DNA of 47,593 bases from an uncultured Faecalibacterium sp. (GTDB lineage Bacteria; Bacillota; Clostridia; Oscillospirales; Ruminococcaceae): positions 1-47,593 of the forward strand of contig CAKTCK010000015.1 in the NCBI GenBank assembly GCA_934539245.1, in the 5' to 3' direction. The notes beneath the pieces were generated by a model, which ran no database searches, was not told where the DNA came from, and was given only the letters and a program-made list of their open reading frames with translations. The translations under genes were made by a program, and so were the position numbers. Each line of letters opens with the position of its first letter. Within the stretch, counting starts at the first letter, position 1. Of this stretch, positions 26,087 to 36,800 are shown one piece after another.

Positions 26087-26116
26087 AAGATAGCACACCA
26101 CCGGGGTGTTTGTCAA
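26087..26116 (-). promoter_or_regulatory. fhs promoter
   Basis: On the minus strand a perfect TTGACA (26111-26116) and TATCTT (26087-26092, preceded by TGC) are 18 bases apart. Transcription would start just before the riboswitch P1 helix. Confidence 0.85.
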
Positions 26117-26159
26117 GGAGGTACAGTTACAAAAATCACCCATAAATGCAGAAAATTTT

Positions 26160-26188
26160 TTGCGTTATCCAAGGGTTTGTGCTATACT
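26160..26188 (+). promoter_or_regulatory. Promoter of the cysteine desulfurase-thiI unit
   Basis: TTGCGT at 26160-26165 and TATACT at 26183-26188 are 17 bases apart, with TGC ahead of the -10. It diverges from the fhs promoter. Confidence 0.8.
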
Positions 26189-26236
26189 TATTCTGGGTTA
26201 TTATGAAAACAACGACAGAAAGCAGGAAATCCGTTT

Positions 26237-27388
26237 ATGCTGCAAAACCCTCAGTTACATTATCTGGACAACGCGGCCACCACCATCGTAGCGCCGGAGG
26301 TGGCAGACGTCATCGACAAGGCTATGCGGGAGCACTGGGCAAACCCCTCCAGCCTGTACGGCCCGGGCGCGCGCAGTGAGGAGGCTTTGAACGCCGCCCG
26401 CGCCGCTGTGGCGCGCACGCTGGGCTGCAAAAGCCGGGAGCTGTATTTTACCTCCTGCGGCAGCGAGAGCAACAATCTGGCGCTGCTGGGTGCGGTGCAG
26501 ACCCGCACCTTCGGCAAGGGCATTGTAGTGTCCGGCTTCGAGCACCCCAGCGTGCAGCGGCCGCTGGAGCGGCTGGCAAAGCAGGGCTACGACGTTACCG
26601 TGGTAGCCCCCCGGGCAGACGGCACGCTAGACATTGCCGCCATGCTGGAGCGGGTGGACAAAAACACCGTCCTTGTGGCCTGCATGATGGTGAACAACGA
26701 GATCGGCACCCGCAACGATGTGGAGCGCCTTGCCGCCGAGGTGAAGCGCCGCAACAGCCGCACCATCGTCCATGTGGACGCGGTGCAGGCGTGGATGCGT
26801 GTGCCCATCAAGCTGGACAACATTGATACGCTCTCGGTGAGCGGCCACAAGATCCACGCCCCCAAGGGCATTGGCGCGCTCTACCTCTCCGACCGGCTGG
26901 TGCAGGCCTTCCAACCGCCCTATCTGGGCGGCGAGCAGGAGCGGCAGATGCGCCCCGGCACCGAAAACCTGCCCTACGCCATGGGTCTGGCCGCTGCGGC
27001 CACCCGTCTGGCAAAGACCATGAAGAGCCGGGACACCGCCATGCGTGCGCTGAACCGGCAGCTGCGGGAGGGGCTGAAGGCTTTCCCGGAGGTGGTCATC
27101 AACAGCCCGGAGAACGCCGTGCCCGAGGTGCTGAACTTCAGCGAGATGTGCATCAAGAGCGAGACGATGCTGGCTTTTCTGGCCGAGGAGCAGATCTACG
27201 TCTCCTCTGCCAGCGCCTGCGGGCGCGGTCAGCCCAGCCACACGCTGGCAGCCATGGGGCACGACCCGCTTGCCATCGACACTGCCATCCGGGTGTCCTT
27301 CTGCGCCGACAACACCCCGGAGGATGTGGATGCCTTCCTCAACCGCTTCGAGGACGGCATGAAGCATTTGCAGAAGATCAGAAAGTAA
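26237..27388 (+). CDS. Cysteine desulfurase (NifS/IscS family, NifZ-like)
   Basis: A 383-residue PLP enzyme that removes sulfur from cysteine as an enzyme-bound persulfide. It begins with YLDNAATT, the PLP lysine is Lys205 in SGHKIHAPKG, and the persulfide Cys is Cys328 in SSASACGRGQ. TSCGSESNNLAL and PGTENLPYAMGLAAA are further family blocks. The ribosome binding site is modest (AGCAGGAAA). thiI starts 36 bases downstream, so this is most likely the dedicated sulfur donor for 4-thiouridine in tRNA, like Bacillus NifZ, rather than a general Fe-S assembly enzyme. Confidence 0.95.
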   Translation: MLQNPQLHYLDNAATTIVAPEVADVIDKAMREHWANPSSLYGPGARSEEALNAARAAVARTLGCKSRELYFTSCGSESNNLALLGAVQTRTFGKGIVVSGFEHPSVQRPLERLAKQGYDVTVVAPRADGTLDIAAMLERVDKNTVLVACMMVNNEIGTRNDVERLAAEVKRRNSRTIVHVDAVQAWMRVPIKLDNIDTLSVSGHKIHAPKGIGALYLSDRLVQAFQPPYLGGEQERQMRPGTENLPYAMGLAAAATRLAKTMKSRDTAMRALNRQLREGLKAFPEVVINSPENAVPEVLNFSEMCIKSETMLAFLAEEQIYVSSASACGRGQPSHTLAAMGHDPLAIDTAIRVSFCADNTPEDVDAFLNRFEDGMKHLQKIRK

Positions 27389-27424
27389 AAATCACAAATC
27401 CTACCATCAGGAGATGCAACATTT

Positions 27425-28624
27425 ATGAAGGAAATTATTATGGGCTATCAGGGCGAAATGTCCCTGAAAGGCCTCAACCGCAACCAGTTCGAAGCAGCCA
27501 TGATGAAGATCCTGCGCTACCGTCTCAAGACGGTGGGCAAGTTTAAAGTGTACTGCACCCAGTCTACCTTCTATATGGAACCCGAGGAAGAGGACGTGGA
27601 CATGGATCTCGCCTTTGAGCGGGTCAGCAAGGTGTTCGGTCTTGCCGCGCTCAGCCGCGCCGTGGTATGCGAAAAGGATTTCGATACCATTTGCCAGACC
27701 GCCGAGGATTATCTGGGCAGCGAGTTGCACGGCATCCGTACCTTCAAGGTGGAAGCCCGCCGCGCCGATAAGACCTACCCCATGACCAGCCCGGAGCTGA
27801 TGCGGGAGCTGGGTGCTTACCTGCTGGGCAAGCACAACTACCTGAAGGTGGATGTGCGTAACCCGCAGTTCAAGGTGATCGTGGAGATTCGTGATTACGG
27901 TGCGTATATTCACGGCCCGAAAATACCGGGCGAGGGCGGTCTGCCCGTGGGCACCAGTGGCCGTGCCCTGAATATGCTCTCCGGCGGCATCGACAGCCCG
28001 GTGGCGGCATATCGTATGGCAAAGCGCGGTCTGGCACTGGATCACATCCATTTTGCATCCCCTCCGTATACTTCTGAACGCGCAAAACTAAAAGTAAAGG
28101 CTTTGGCGCAGCTTATCACCGTGTATACCGGCAGCGCCAACCTGTTCGTGGTGCCCTACACAAAACCCCAGGAATACATTCGGGATAACGCTCCGGATGT
28201 GCTGTTCACGGTGCTGATGCGCCGCAGCATGATGCGCATCGCAAACGTGATCGCCAAAAAGCAGGGCTGCGAAGCGCTGGTCACGGGCGAAAGTCTGGCG
28301 CAGGTGGCAAGCCAGACCGTCAAGGCTTTGCAGTGCACCGATGCCGCACAGGACCTGCCCATCCTGCGCCCGCTTATCGGCATGGATAAGACCGAAATCA
28401 TCGAGACCTCCCGCCATATCAATACCTTTGAGACCAGCATCCTGCCCTACGAGGACTGCTGCACCATCTTCACCCCGCCGCACCCGAAGATCCGTCCCGA
28501 GCTGGAGGAGATCCTTGCCGCCGAAGCCGCCATGCCCGGCCTTGCCGCGCTGGAAGCTGAAGCCGCAGAGCAGACCGAGCGCATCCGGGTGCGCATCACC
28601 GATCAGGTAGAATTCGAGGGTTGA
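27425..28624 (+). CDS. thiI: tRNA 4-thiouridine synthetase ThiI (no rhodanese domain)
   Basis: A 399-residue enzyme that adenylates uridine 8 of tRNA and replaces its oxygen with sulfur; in some bacteria it also supplies sulfur for thiamin. The N-terminal ferredoxin-like and THUMP domains (to about 165; VDVRNPQFKVIVEIRDYGAYI) are followed by the PP-loop SGGIDS at 186-191. The C-terminal rhodanese domain found in the E. coli protein is absent, which fits the neighbouring desulfurase acting as direct partner. A Cys pair is seen in YEDCCTIFTPPHPK. CAGGAGA precedes the ATG. Confidence 0.96.
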   Translation: MKEIIMGYQGEMSLKGLNRNQFEAAMMKILRYRLKTVGKFKVYCTQSTFYMEPEEEDVDMDLAFERVSKVFGLAALSRAVVCEKDFDTICQTAEDYLGSELHGIRTFKVEARRADKTYPMTSPELMRELGAYLLGKHNYLKVDVRNPQFKVIVEIRDYGAYIHGPKIPGEGGLPVGTSGRALNMLSGGIDSPVAAYRMAKRGLALDHIHFASPPYTSERAKLKVKALAQLITVYTGSANLFVVPYTKPQEYIRDNAPDVLFTVLMRRSMMRIANVIAKKQGCEALVTGESLAQVASQTVKALQCTDAAQDLPILRPLIGMDKTEIIETSRHINTFETSILPYEDCCTIFTPPHPKIRPELEEILAAEAAMPGLAALEAEAAEQTERIRVRITDQVEFEG

Positions 28625-28631
28625 TTTGTCC

Positions 28632-29951
28632 ATGACAGCAGAGATTATCAGTGTCGGCACCGAGCTGCTGCTCGGCAACATTCTTAACACCAATGCCCAG
28701 TACCTCAGCCGGGAGCTGGCTGCGCTGGGCATCACCGTCCGGCGGCAGAGCACCATCGGCGATAACCATGGCCGTCTGGCGGATTTTGTCCACGAGGCAA
28801 AGCAGCGGTGCGACCTGCTGGTGTTCACCGGCGGGCTGGGCCCCACGGCGGACGACCTGACCAAGGAGACAGTGGCCGCCTGCTTTGGCGACACCCTTAC
28901 CTTTGACCCGGAGGAGTGGCAGAAGATCGTAGACTTCTTTACCCGCACCGGGCGCGAGACCACCCCCAACAACCGCAAGCAGGCCATGGTGCCGGTGCAC
29001 GGGCATAAGGTGGTCAACCACCACGGCACCGCGCCGGGCGCATGGTTCGAGCAGGACGGCCACTGTGCCGTGCTGATGCCCGGCGTGCCTCACGAGATGA
29101 AGGCCATGTGGGAGGAAAGCGTGCGCCCGCTGCTGCTGGCGCGGCAGAGCTGTGCCCTGCACAGCCTGACGCTGCGGGTGCTGGGCGGCGAGAGCAATCT
29201 GGAATACCGGGTGCGTGCGCTGCTGGAAAACCAGAACCCCACCGCCGCCATCTACTGCAAGACCGGTGAGTGTGAGATCCGCATCACCGCCCGGGCGCAG
29301 AACGACGCCGAGGCGCAGACGATGTGCCGCGCCTACGCCAAAAAGTTCTATGATCTGCTGGGCGATGCGGTGTATGATGAGGATGTCGCCGGGTTGGAAG
29401 AAACGGTGGTGCACACGCTGCGGGCCAATGGCCTGACCATTGCCACCGCCGAAAGCTGCACTGGCGGCATGATCGCCCAGCGCCTGACCAACGTGTCCGG
29501 CGCAAGCGAGGTGTTCGGCTACGGCTTTGTGACCTACTGGGAGCAGGCCAAGGCGAAGCTTGTCGGGGTAGACCCGGCGGTCATTGCGCAATATAATGTG
29601 GTGTCGGCTCCCGTGGCGGCGCAGATGGCGCTGGGTGCGGCAAAAGCCGCCGGTGCGGATATCGCGGTCAGCGTTACTGGTCTGGCAGGCCCCAGCGGCG
29701 GCGACGCCGTCCGGCCTGTGGGCACGGTGTATCTGGGCGCAGCCCGGGGAGATAAGGTCTATGTAAAAAAGCTGTTCGTCTCCCGCCCAGACCGTGCGCT
29801 CATCCGCGCCCGCGCCGCACAGACTGCGCTGGAACTGGCACTGCGGCTGGCACAGGGCAAGACCCCTGCCGGTACGCAAGTGCTGCCCGAAAGCGCACAG
29901 CATGACCCCGCCGCCTTGACCGCCTTGGACGAGACCCTGCGGGCAGAGTAA
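28632..29951 (+). CDS. cinA: CinA: competence/damage-inducible protein with nicotinamide-nucleotide amidase domain
   Basis: A 439-residue two-domain CinA. The N-terminal molybdopterin-binding-like domain shows AEIISVGTELLLGNILNTNAQYLS and VFTGGLGPTADDLTKETVA. After a KH-like linker comes the C-terminal PncC-type amidase domain, which deamidates nicotinamide mononucleotide; its Ser is in AESCTGGMIA, its Lys in TYWEQAKAKL and its Thr in VTGLAGPSGG. A TTG six bases upstream (28626) is an alternative start closer to GAGGG; I prefer the ATG. It follows thiI by seven bases, so it is probably in the same operon, and it is followed by a degenerate copy of its own C-terminal half. Confidence 0.93.
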   Translation: MTAEIISVGTELLLGNILNTNAQYLSRELAALGITVRRQSTIGDNHGRLADFVHEAKQRCDLLVFTGGLGPTADDLTKETVAACFGDTLTFDPEEWQKIVDFFTRTGRETTPNNRKQAMVPVHGHKVVNHHGTAPGAWFEQDGHCAVLMPGVPHEMKAMWEESVRPLLLARQSCALHSLTLRVLGGESNLEYRVRALLENQNPTAAIYCKTGECEIRITARAQNDAEAQTMCRAYAKKFYDLLGDAVYDEDVAGLEETVVHTLRANGLTIATAESCTGGMIAQRLTNVSGASEVFGYGFVTYWEQAKAKLVGVDPAVIAQYNVVSAPVAAQMALGAAKAAGADIAVSVTGLAGPSGGDAVRPVGTVYLGAARGDKVYVKKLFVSRPDRALIRARAAQTALELALRLAQGKTPAGTQVLPESAQHDPAALTALDETLRAE

Positions 29952-29957
29952 GGGCGG

Positions 29958-29977
29958 CCCCTGCGGCCGCAGGGGGG
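29958..29977 (+). promoter_or_regulatory. Hairpin that covers the ribosome binding site of the CinA-like gene
   Basis: A perfect 7-bp GC stem (29958-29964 with 29969-29975, loop GGCC) includes most of the G-run that serves as ribosome binding site for the gene starting at 29985. It would limit translation unless opened, for example by ribosomes finishing cinA seven bases upstream. Confidence 0.5.
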
Positions 29978-29984
29978 ATGCGTT

Positions 29985-30899
29985 ATGACAAAGGAAGGAA
30001 ACCGCCCGGCAGGCTGCGTGCTGCGGCTGTTCGGTGCACCGGAGCAGACCGTGCAAAAGGCTGTGTCAGCCCTACCGGACACTTGGCAGGGCACAGTACA
30101 CTGCCGCACCCGGGGCGCGGAAACGCTGGTGGCACTGCAAAGCAGCACCCCGCAGCAGCTGCGCCGAGCGGTACAACTGCTGCGGACAAGCCTTGCCCCA
30201 GCGCTGTACGGGGAAGGGGAGCAGACCCTTGCCGCCGCCGCAGTGCAGGCACTAGAGCAGCACCGCAAGCTGCTGGTGTGCAGCGATGCCGCCGCCGGGG
30301 CGCTGCTGGAGACCCGGCTGGAAAACCTCCCCGGTGCAGAAAAAGTGTTCGATTTTGGTGCCATGAGCTACGCCAATGCCGCGCTTACAGCCCGGCTCAG
30401 CCGCAAGCTGCGCAAGGCACCGCAGGCAGAGCCTGCCCGCACACTGGCGCGGGTGCAGGCCATGCGGCGGTTGACCGGTGCTGTGCTGGCGGTGGGCTGT
30501 GTGGAGCTGCCCTACAGTCGGCTGTTGCTGGTGGGCGGCAAAAAGGGCTGCTGGCTGCGGTGCGTATCGCCGGACGAGAACCCCGGATTGTGGTTGCTGG
30601 ACATGCTGCGCCGCGTCGCCTGCGGTCTGCCGCAGACAGGGGGCACAAGCTGGCAGCCTTACGGCAGTGCCGTGCCGGATACAGCCCTGACGCCTGCTGC
30701 CCTCACAGCTGCACCGCCTGTGCCGCCGCGCCCGAAGCGCCGCAGGCTAGGTAAGGTGCTGGCAGTGCTTTTGCTGCTGGCACTGGCAGCGCTGGCTGCG
30801 GGCTGGTACTATACCGGCGGCGACCTTGCCGCTCTGCCCCAAAAGCTGCAAAGCCTTGGCGCAGAAAGCCTGCCCCACGCCGGGGCAAGGCTGATATAA
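29985..30899 (+). CDS. Degenerate, membrane-anchored paralogue of the CinA C-terminal half
   Basis: A 304-residue protein without an obvious named family, which aligns by eye over most of its length with the KH-like linker and amidase domain of the cinA product just upstream. Matching blocks are VLRLFGAPEQTV (CinA TLRVLGGESNL), TVHCRTRGAETLVAL (AIYCKTGECEIRI), LENLPGAEKVFDFGAMSYANA (LTNVSGASEVFGYGFVTYWEQ) and AVLAVGCVELP (DIAVSVTGLAGP). All catalytic positions are changed: ESCTGG reads SDAAAG, the Lys is Leu, and TGLAGP reads GCVELP. A Pro-rich linker, a Lys/Arg cluster and one membrane helix at about 256-275 follow. It looks like a duplicated pseudoenzyme; its function is unknown. It is cotranscribed with cinA and has GGGGGG upstream of ATG. 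Confidence 0.75.
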   Translation: MTKEGNRPAGCVLRLFGAPEQTVQKAVSALPDTWQGTVHCRTRGAETLVALQSSTPQQLRRAVQLLRTSLAPALYGEGEQTLAAAAVQALEQHRKLLVCSDAAAGALLETRLENLPGAEKVFDFGAMSYANAALTARLSRKLRKAPQAEPARTLARVQAMRRLTGAVLAVGCVELPYSRLLLVGGKKGCWLRCVSPDENPGLWLLDMLRRVACGLPQTGGTSWQPYGSAVPDTALTPAALTAAPPVPPRPKRRRLGKVLAVLLLLALAALAAGWYYTGGDLAALPQKLQSLGAESLPHAGARLI

Positions 30900-30900
30900 C

Positions 30901-30943
30901 AAAAAATGCCGGAAGCGACCTCGATCGTTTCCGGCATTTTTAC
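30901..30943. terminator. Bidirectional terminator (cinA operon / M20 gene)
   Basis: AAAAAATGCCGGAA pairs with TTCCGGCATTTTT around an internal loop (30901-30941). A and T runs at both ends suit both directions. Confidence 0.88.
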
Positions 30944-30946
30944 TGT

Positions 30947-32164
30947 TTACTGGTGCTCTGCCAGCCAGCGCAGCGCCATATAAGTGTAGGCGGCTGTGCC
31001 CCGGTATAGGACACTGTCATCAAAGCGCACCTTGGGGTGGTGCTGGCCGTAGGTGTAGCCCTCCTTGGCGTTGCCTGCGGCTAGGAACATACTCACGGTG
31101 GGCACTTCATGGCTGACAAAGGCGAAGTCCTCGCTGCCGCCGCCGGGCTTGCCGCCGGTGAGCGGGGTCATGTCCATAGCGCCCTTGCCCAGCAGCTCGG
31201 TCATATAGGTCATGGCATTGCCTGCCAGCGGGGTGTCTACTACCATGCAGGGGCAGTAATCGCTGAACTCCACCTCGGCGGTGCAGCGGTAGGCGGTGGC
31301 TACGCCCTGCGCAATTTCGGTCATGCGCTGGTGGATGAGAGCACTGACCTTCTGCTCCGGGTCCACGGTGCGGATGGTACCCCACATATCGGCAGAATCC
31401 GGGATGACGTTGGAGGCCTTGCCTGCTTCAAAACGTCCGGTGGTGAACACGCCAAAGCCTGCGGGGTCCAGCTCACGGCTGTTGATCTCCTGCAGGGCAA
31501 TGTGGATGTGCGCCGCTGCGGTGATGGGGTCGATGCAGGCGTTGGGCATGGAGCCGTGGCCGCCCTTGCCGTGCACAACGATATGGTACTGCTCGCAGCT
31601 GGCCATGGTGATGCCGCCGCCCGGCACCAGCACCATACCGGCGGGCAGGGGCATCCCGGCCAGCACATGGAACATGACCGCTGCGTCCACCTTGGGGTTC
31701 TCCAGCAGGCCGCTGTTTATCATATCCAGCGAGCCCTGAAAGATCTCCTCTGCGGGCTGGAACTCCAGCTTTACCGTGCCCTCGATCTCGTCCTCGTGCT
31801 CCTTGAGCAGCTTGGCTGCGCCCAGCACCATGGCGGTGTGCATATCGTGGCCGCAGCCGTGCATCTTGCCGGGCAGCTCAGAGGAAAACTCCTCGCCGGA
31901 TTCCTCCTGCAGGGGCAAAGCGTCCATGTCGCCCCGCAGCAGGATCACCTTACCGGGACGCTTGCCCCCGGCAAGCGCCACCACGCCGCACTTGCCGCAA
32001 TCCTGCGGAGTGTAGCCCATCTCAGTCAGCGCCTTTTTGACCAGTGCCTTGGTCTGGGGCAGGTCAAAGCCCACCTCCGGGTGACGGTGCAGCGTGCGCC
32101 GCCATTCCTGAAGCTGAGGTTCCAGTTCCTTGGCGGTTTCCAACAGTTTTTCCGGTGCGATCAT
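30947..32164 (-). CDS. M20D-family amidohydrolase (N-acyl amino acid hydrolase)
   Basis: A 405-residue metal-dependent amidohydrolase of the M20D group, whose members remove acyl groups from N-acetylated or N-benzoylated amino acids or split small peptides. Metal-binding segments are RGDMDALP (77-84), GCGHDMHT (103-110), EFQPAEE and, near the C-terminus, GGGSEDFAFVSHEVP; HGKGGHGSMPN belongs to the dimerisation domain. I place the start at 32164 (GAGGGAG upstream), not at the longer frame start at 32212. It lies 72 bases behind secA on the same strand and may be read through from it; an imperfect 8-bp hairpin lies in the spacer. Substrate is unknown. Confidence 0.9.
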   Translation of the reverse strand: MIAPEKLLETAKELEPQLQEWRRTLHRHPEVGFDLPQTKALVKKALTEMGYTPQDCGKCGVVALAGGKRPGKVILLRGDMDALPLQEESGEEFSSELPGKMHGCGHDMHTAMVLGAAKLLKEHEDEIEGTVKLEFQPAEEIFQGSLDMINSGLLENPKVDAAVMFHVLAGMPLPAGMVLVPGGGITMASCEQYHIVVHGKGGHGSMPNACIDPITAAAHIHIALQEINSRELDPAGFGVFTTGRFEAGKASNVIPDSADMWGTIRTVDPEQKVSALIHQRMTEIAQGVATAYRCTAEVEFSDYCPCMVVDTPLAGNAMTYMTELLGKGAMDMTPLTGGKPGGGSEDFAFVSHEVPTVSMFLAAGNAKEGYTYGQHHPKVRFDDSVLYRGTAAYTYMALRWLAEHQ

Positions 32165-32236
32165 TGTAAAATCAACTCCCTCTGAATTTATGCGGAAATC
32201 CCTCTCGGCCACGGCAGGGAGGGATTGTCCTTACGG

Positions 32237-35077
<2,841 letters not shown>

Positions 35078-35147
35078 AGGTAACACCTCATAAATCTTAA
35101 AAATCGGGCTGTGATGCGCCCGGAATCGCGCATAACAATACAAATAT

Positions 35148-35176
35148 ATGATACACCAAAGCGGCAGACACGTCAA
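35148..35176 (-). promoter_or_regulatory. secA promoter
   Basis: On the minus strand TTGACG (35171-35176) and TATCAT (35148-35153) are 17 bases apart. Confidence 0.8.
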
Positions 35177-35302
35177 ATCTGCAAGGCTATTTTAGCTCGT
35201 TTTTACATGAACTTTCTGTAAAAAGATGCTGCAAGCCGTTCACAGAACCCCGATCTCCCGGTGGCACACTTTATTTTCGCCCTATCGCTTTTGGGGGAAT
35301 CG

Positions 35303-35311
35303 TGGTAGAAT
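35303..35311 (+). promoter_or_regulatory. Extended -10 element for the CPBP protease gene
   Basis: TGG followed by TAGAAT (35306-35311), 32 bases before the start codon; the -35 is weak. Confidence 0.45.
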
Positions 35312-35342
35312 AGGGCTATCATTGATAGGGAGGGCTATACTT

Positions 35343-36179
35343 ATGCTCAAACGGCTGCGCACCGCGCACCCCATTCTTTACTGTGTCCTGTCTGAGGTGC
35401 TGTTCCTTGGCAGTATGGTCGTGTTCAGCCTGTTGGCTACCATTGTGCTGGCAGTGTCAGGCGCGGATTTTGACACCATGGACGGCTATCTGCTGGGCTC
35501 TGTGCAGGAGGTTGTCGGGCTGGCGGTGGCGCTTTTGCTGCTGGCGCGCACCGGCAGGCTGGACCTGCTGCGACGGCGCGGCTGCGGCTTTCTGAACGGA
35601 CTGCTGGTGGGCATGTATCCGCTGTTCTTCATCGGGTACACAACCTGCGGGACGTTGGCCTTTAACCGCCCGGATACGCCGCTGCTGCCGCTGCCCCGCA
35701 TCCTGACCTTTATGCTGAACATGATCCTTGTGGGCGTGGCCGAGGAACTGGTGTTCCGGGGCATCATTGCCCAGACCCTGCTGGAACGCTACGGCACCGC
35801 CCGCGCCGGGGTGTGGAAAGCCTGCCTTGTGTCCGGTGTGCTGTTTGGTGCGGCGCACCTGAGCAATCTGCTCGGCTCGGCACCCTTTGGTGTGCTGATG
35901 CAGTGCGTGTTTGCGGCCTCGCTGGGCGTGATGCTGGCCGCCATCTACTTCCGCACCGGCAATCTGTGGGTGACGGTGTTCCTGCACAGCGCCATGGACA
36001 TTGCCGCCATGCTCATCGGCGGGCTGTACGGCACCACCAGCGTGGCCGAGAGTGTGAGCGGCTACGATGCTTCGCGGCTGCTTTCGGTGGCGGTGTACCT
36101 GATCCCCACCCTGTTTTTGCTGCGCAAAAAGAAGCTGCCGGAGGTGCAGCTGTACTGGGGCGGCATTGTAAAAAATTAA
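35343..36179 (+). CDS. CPBP-family intramembrane metalloprotease
   Basis: A 278-residue multi-pass membrane protein of the CPBP (CAAX protease/bacteriocin-processing, Abi) family. About seven to eight hydrophobic segments are visible. The catalytic motifs are the EExxxR block AEELVFRG (Glu134, Glu135, Arg139), His172 in FGAAHLSN and His215 in FLHSAMD. Members are thought to cut prenylated or peptide substrates; in Gram-positives some confer bacteriocin immunity or process peptides. I chose the ATG at 35343 with GGGAGGG upstream. It stands alone, divergent from secA. It is about 3 kb from the double-glycine peptide gene but on the other strand, so a link is only speculation. Confidence 0.9.
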   Translation: MLKRLRTAHPILYCVLSEVLFLGSMVVFSLLATIVLAVSGADFDTMDGYLLGSVQEVVGLAVALLLLARTGRLDLLRRRGCGFLNGLLVGMYPLFFIGYTTCGTLAFNRPDTPLLPLPRILTFMLNMILVGVAEELVFRGIIAQTLLERYGTARAGVWKACLVSGVLFGAAHLSNLLGSAPFGVLMQCVFAASLGVMLAAIYFRTGNLWVTVFLHSAMDIAAMLIGGLYGTTSVAESVSGYDASRLLSVAVYLIPTLFLLRKKKLPEVQLYWGGIVKN

Positions 36180-36200
36180 GGTTTGCAGACAAAAATCTTC

Positions 36201-36229
36201 TTGCAATCTGCTGTGCAATCTGGTATACT
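36201..36229 (+). promoter_or_regulatory. rpsO promoter
   Basis: TTGCAA at 36201-36206 and TATACT at 36224-36229 are 17 bases apart, with TGG before the -10. Confidence 0.85.
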
Positions 36230-36230
36230 G

Positions 36231-36310
36231 TATCTGTTACCGTGGCACGGGGCTGGGAGTATGCCCGCTTTTGGGAGAACCGTTTCCCGCCGCTGTGCCA
36301 TAGGCAGATA
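36231..36310 (+). promoter_or_regulatory. Folded rpsO leader, possible S15 autoregulatory element
   Basis: The 5' leader begins with TATCTG (36231-36236), which pairs with CAGATA (36305-36310). Inside, GTGGCAC (36242-36248) pairs with 36295-36301 over 7 bp, enclosing two hairpins (36250-36253 with 36263-36266; 36273-36276 with 36285-36288). This is a three-way junction, the shape S15 recognises in 16S rRNA and in known rpsO leaders of other bacteria. The fold is seen by eye; regulation is inferred. Confidence 0.5.
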
Positions 36311-36335
36311 AATTACTTGAAAGAGGTACTGTATT

Positions 36336-36590
36336 ATGAATAAGCAGGAAGTTATGGCCAAAGTCGCTCTGACCGAGAAGGACACTGGCTCCCCCGAGGT
36401 TCAGGTCGCTCTGCTGACCGCTCATATCAACGAGCTGAACGAGCACCTGAAGAAGAACCCTAACGATCACCACAGCCGCCGCGGTCTGCTGAAGATGGTT
36501 GGCCGTCGCCGCAATCTGCTGGCTTATCTCCAGAAGAAGGACATCGAGCGTTACCGTGCTCTGATCGCAACTCTGGGTCTGCGTAAGTAA
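36336..36590 (+). CDS. rpsO: 30S ribosomal protein S15
   Basis: An 84-residue primary 16S rRNA-binding protein of the small-subunit platform, slightly shorter than the usual 88-89 residues. The signature [39 protein letters not shown] and the C-terminal [13 protein letters not shown] are all intact. GAAAGAGG precedes the ATG. A terminator separates it from pnp, the usual neighbour, so the two genes can be expressed separately. Confidence 0.98.
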   Translation: MNKQEVMAKVALTEKDTGSPEVQVALLTAHINELNEHLKKNPNDHHSRRGLLKMVGRRRNLLAYLQKKDIERYRALIATLGLRK

Positions 36591-36600
36591 TTTTAACGGA

Positions 36601-36636
36601 GGGCAGGTACCGCAATGGTACCTGCCCTTTGCTTTA
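36601..36636 (+). terminator. Terminator between rpsO and pnp
   Basis: A perfect 11-bp stem (36601-36611 with 36617-36627) is followed by TTTGCTTT. Confidence 0.88.
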
Positions 36637-36736
36637 TGTATAGCTCCATGTATCCCATGCGCACAAAATAGCGGTGGCAGCGTATTGCAGCAGTAAATCG
36701 AACGCCTGTGCCTGCGGGCAGGGGCGCTGGATTTAT

Positions 36737-36745
36737 TGCTATAAT
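36737..36745 (+). promoter_or_regulatory. pnp promoter (-10 element)
   Basis: A perfect TATAAT at 36740-36745 is preceded by TGC. There is no good -35. A GC-rich hairpin (CCTGTGCCTGCGGGCAGGGG, about 36703-36723) lies just upstream. Confidence 0.6.
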
Positions 36746-36800
36746 GCGCACGCCACAGCTTTTTGGATAGAACGATCCGAAAAACAAGGAGGCAGAAACA

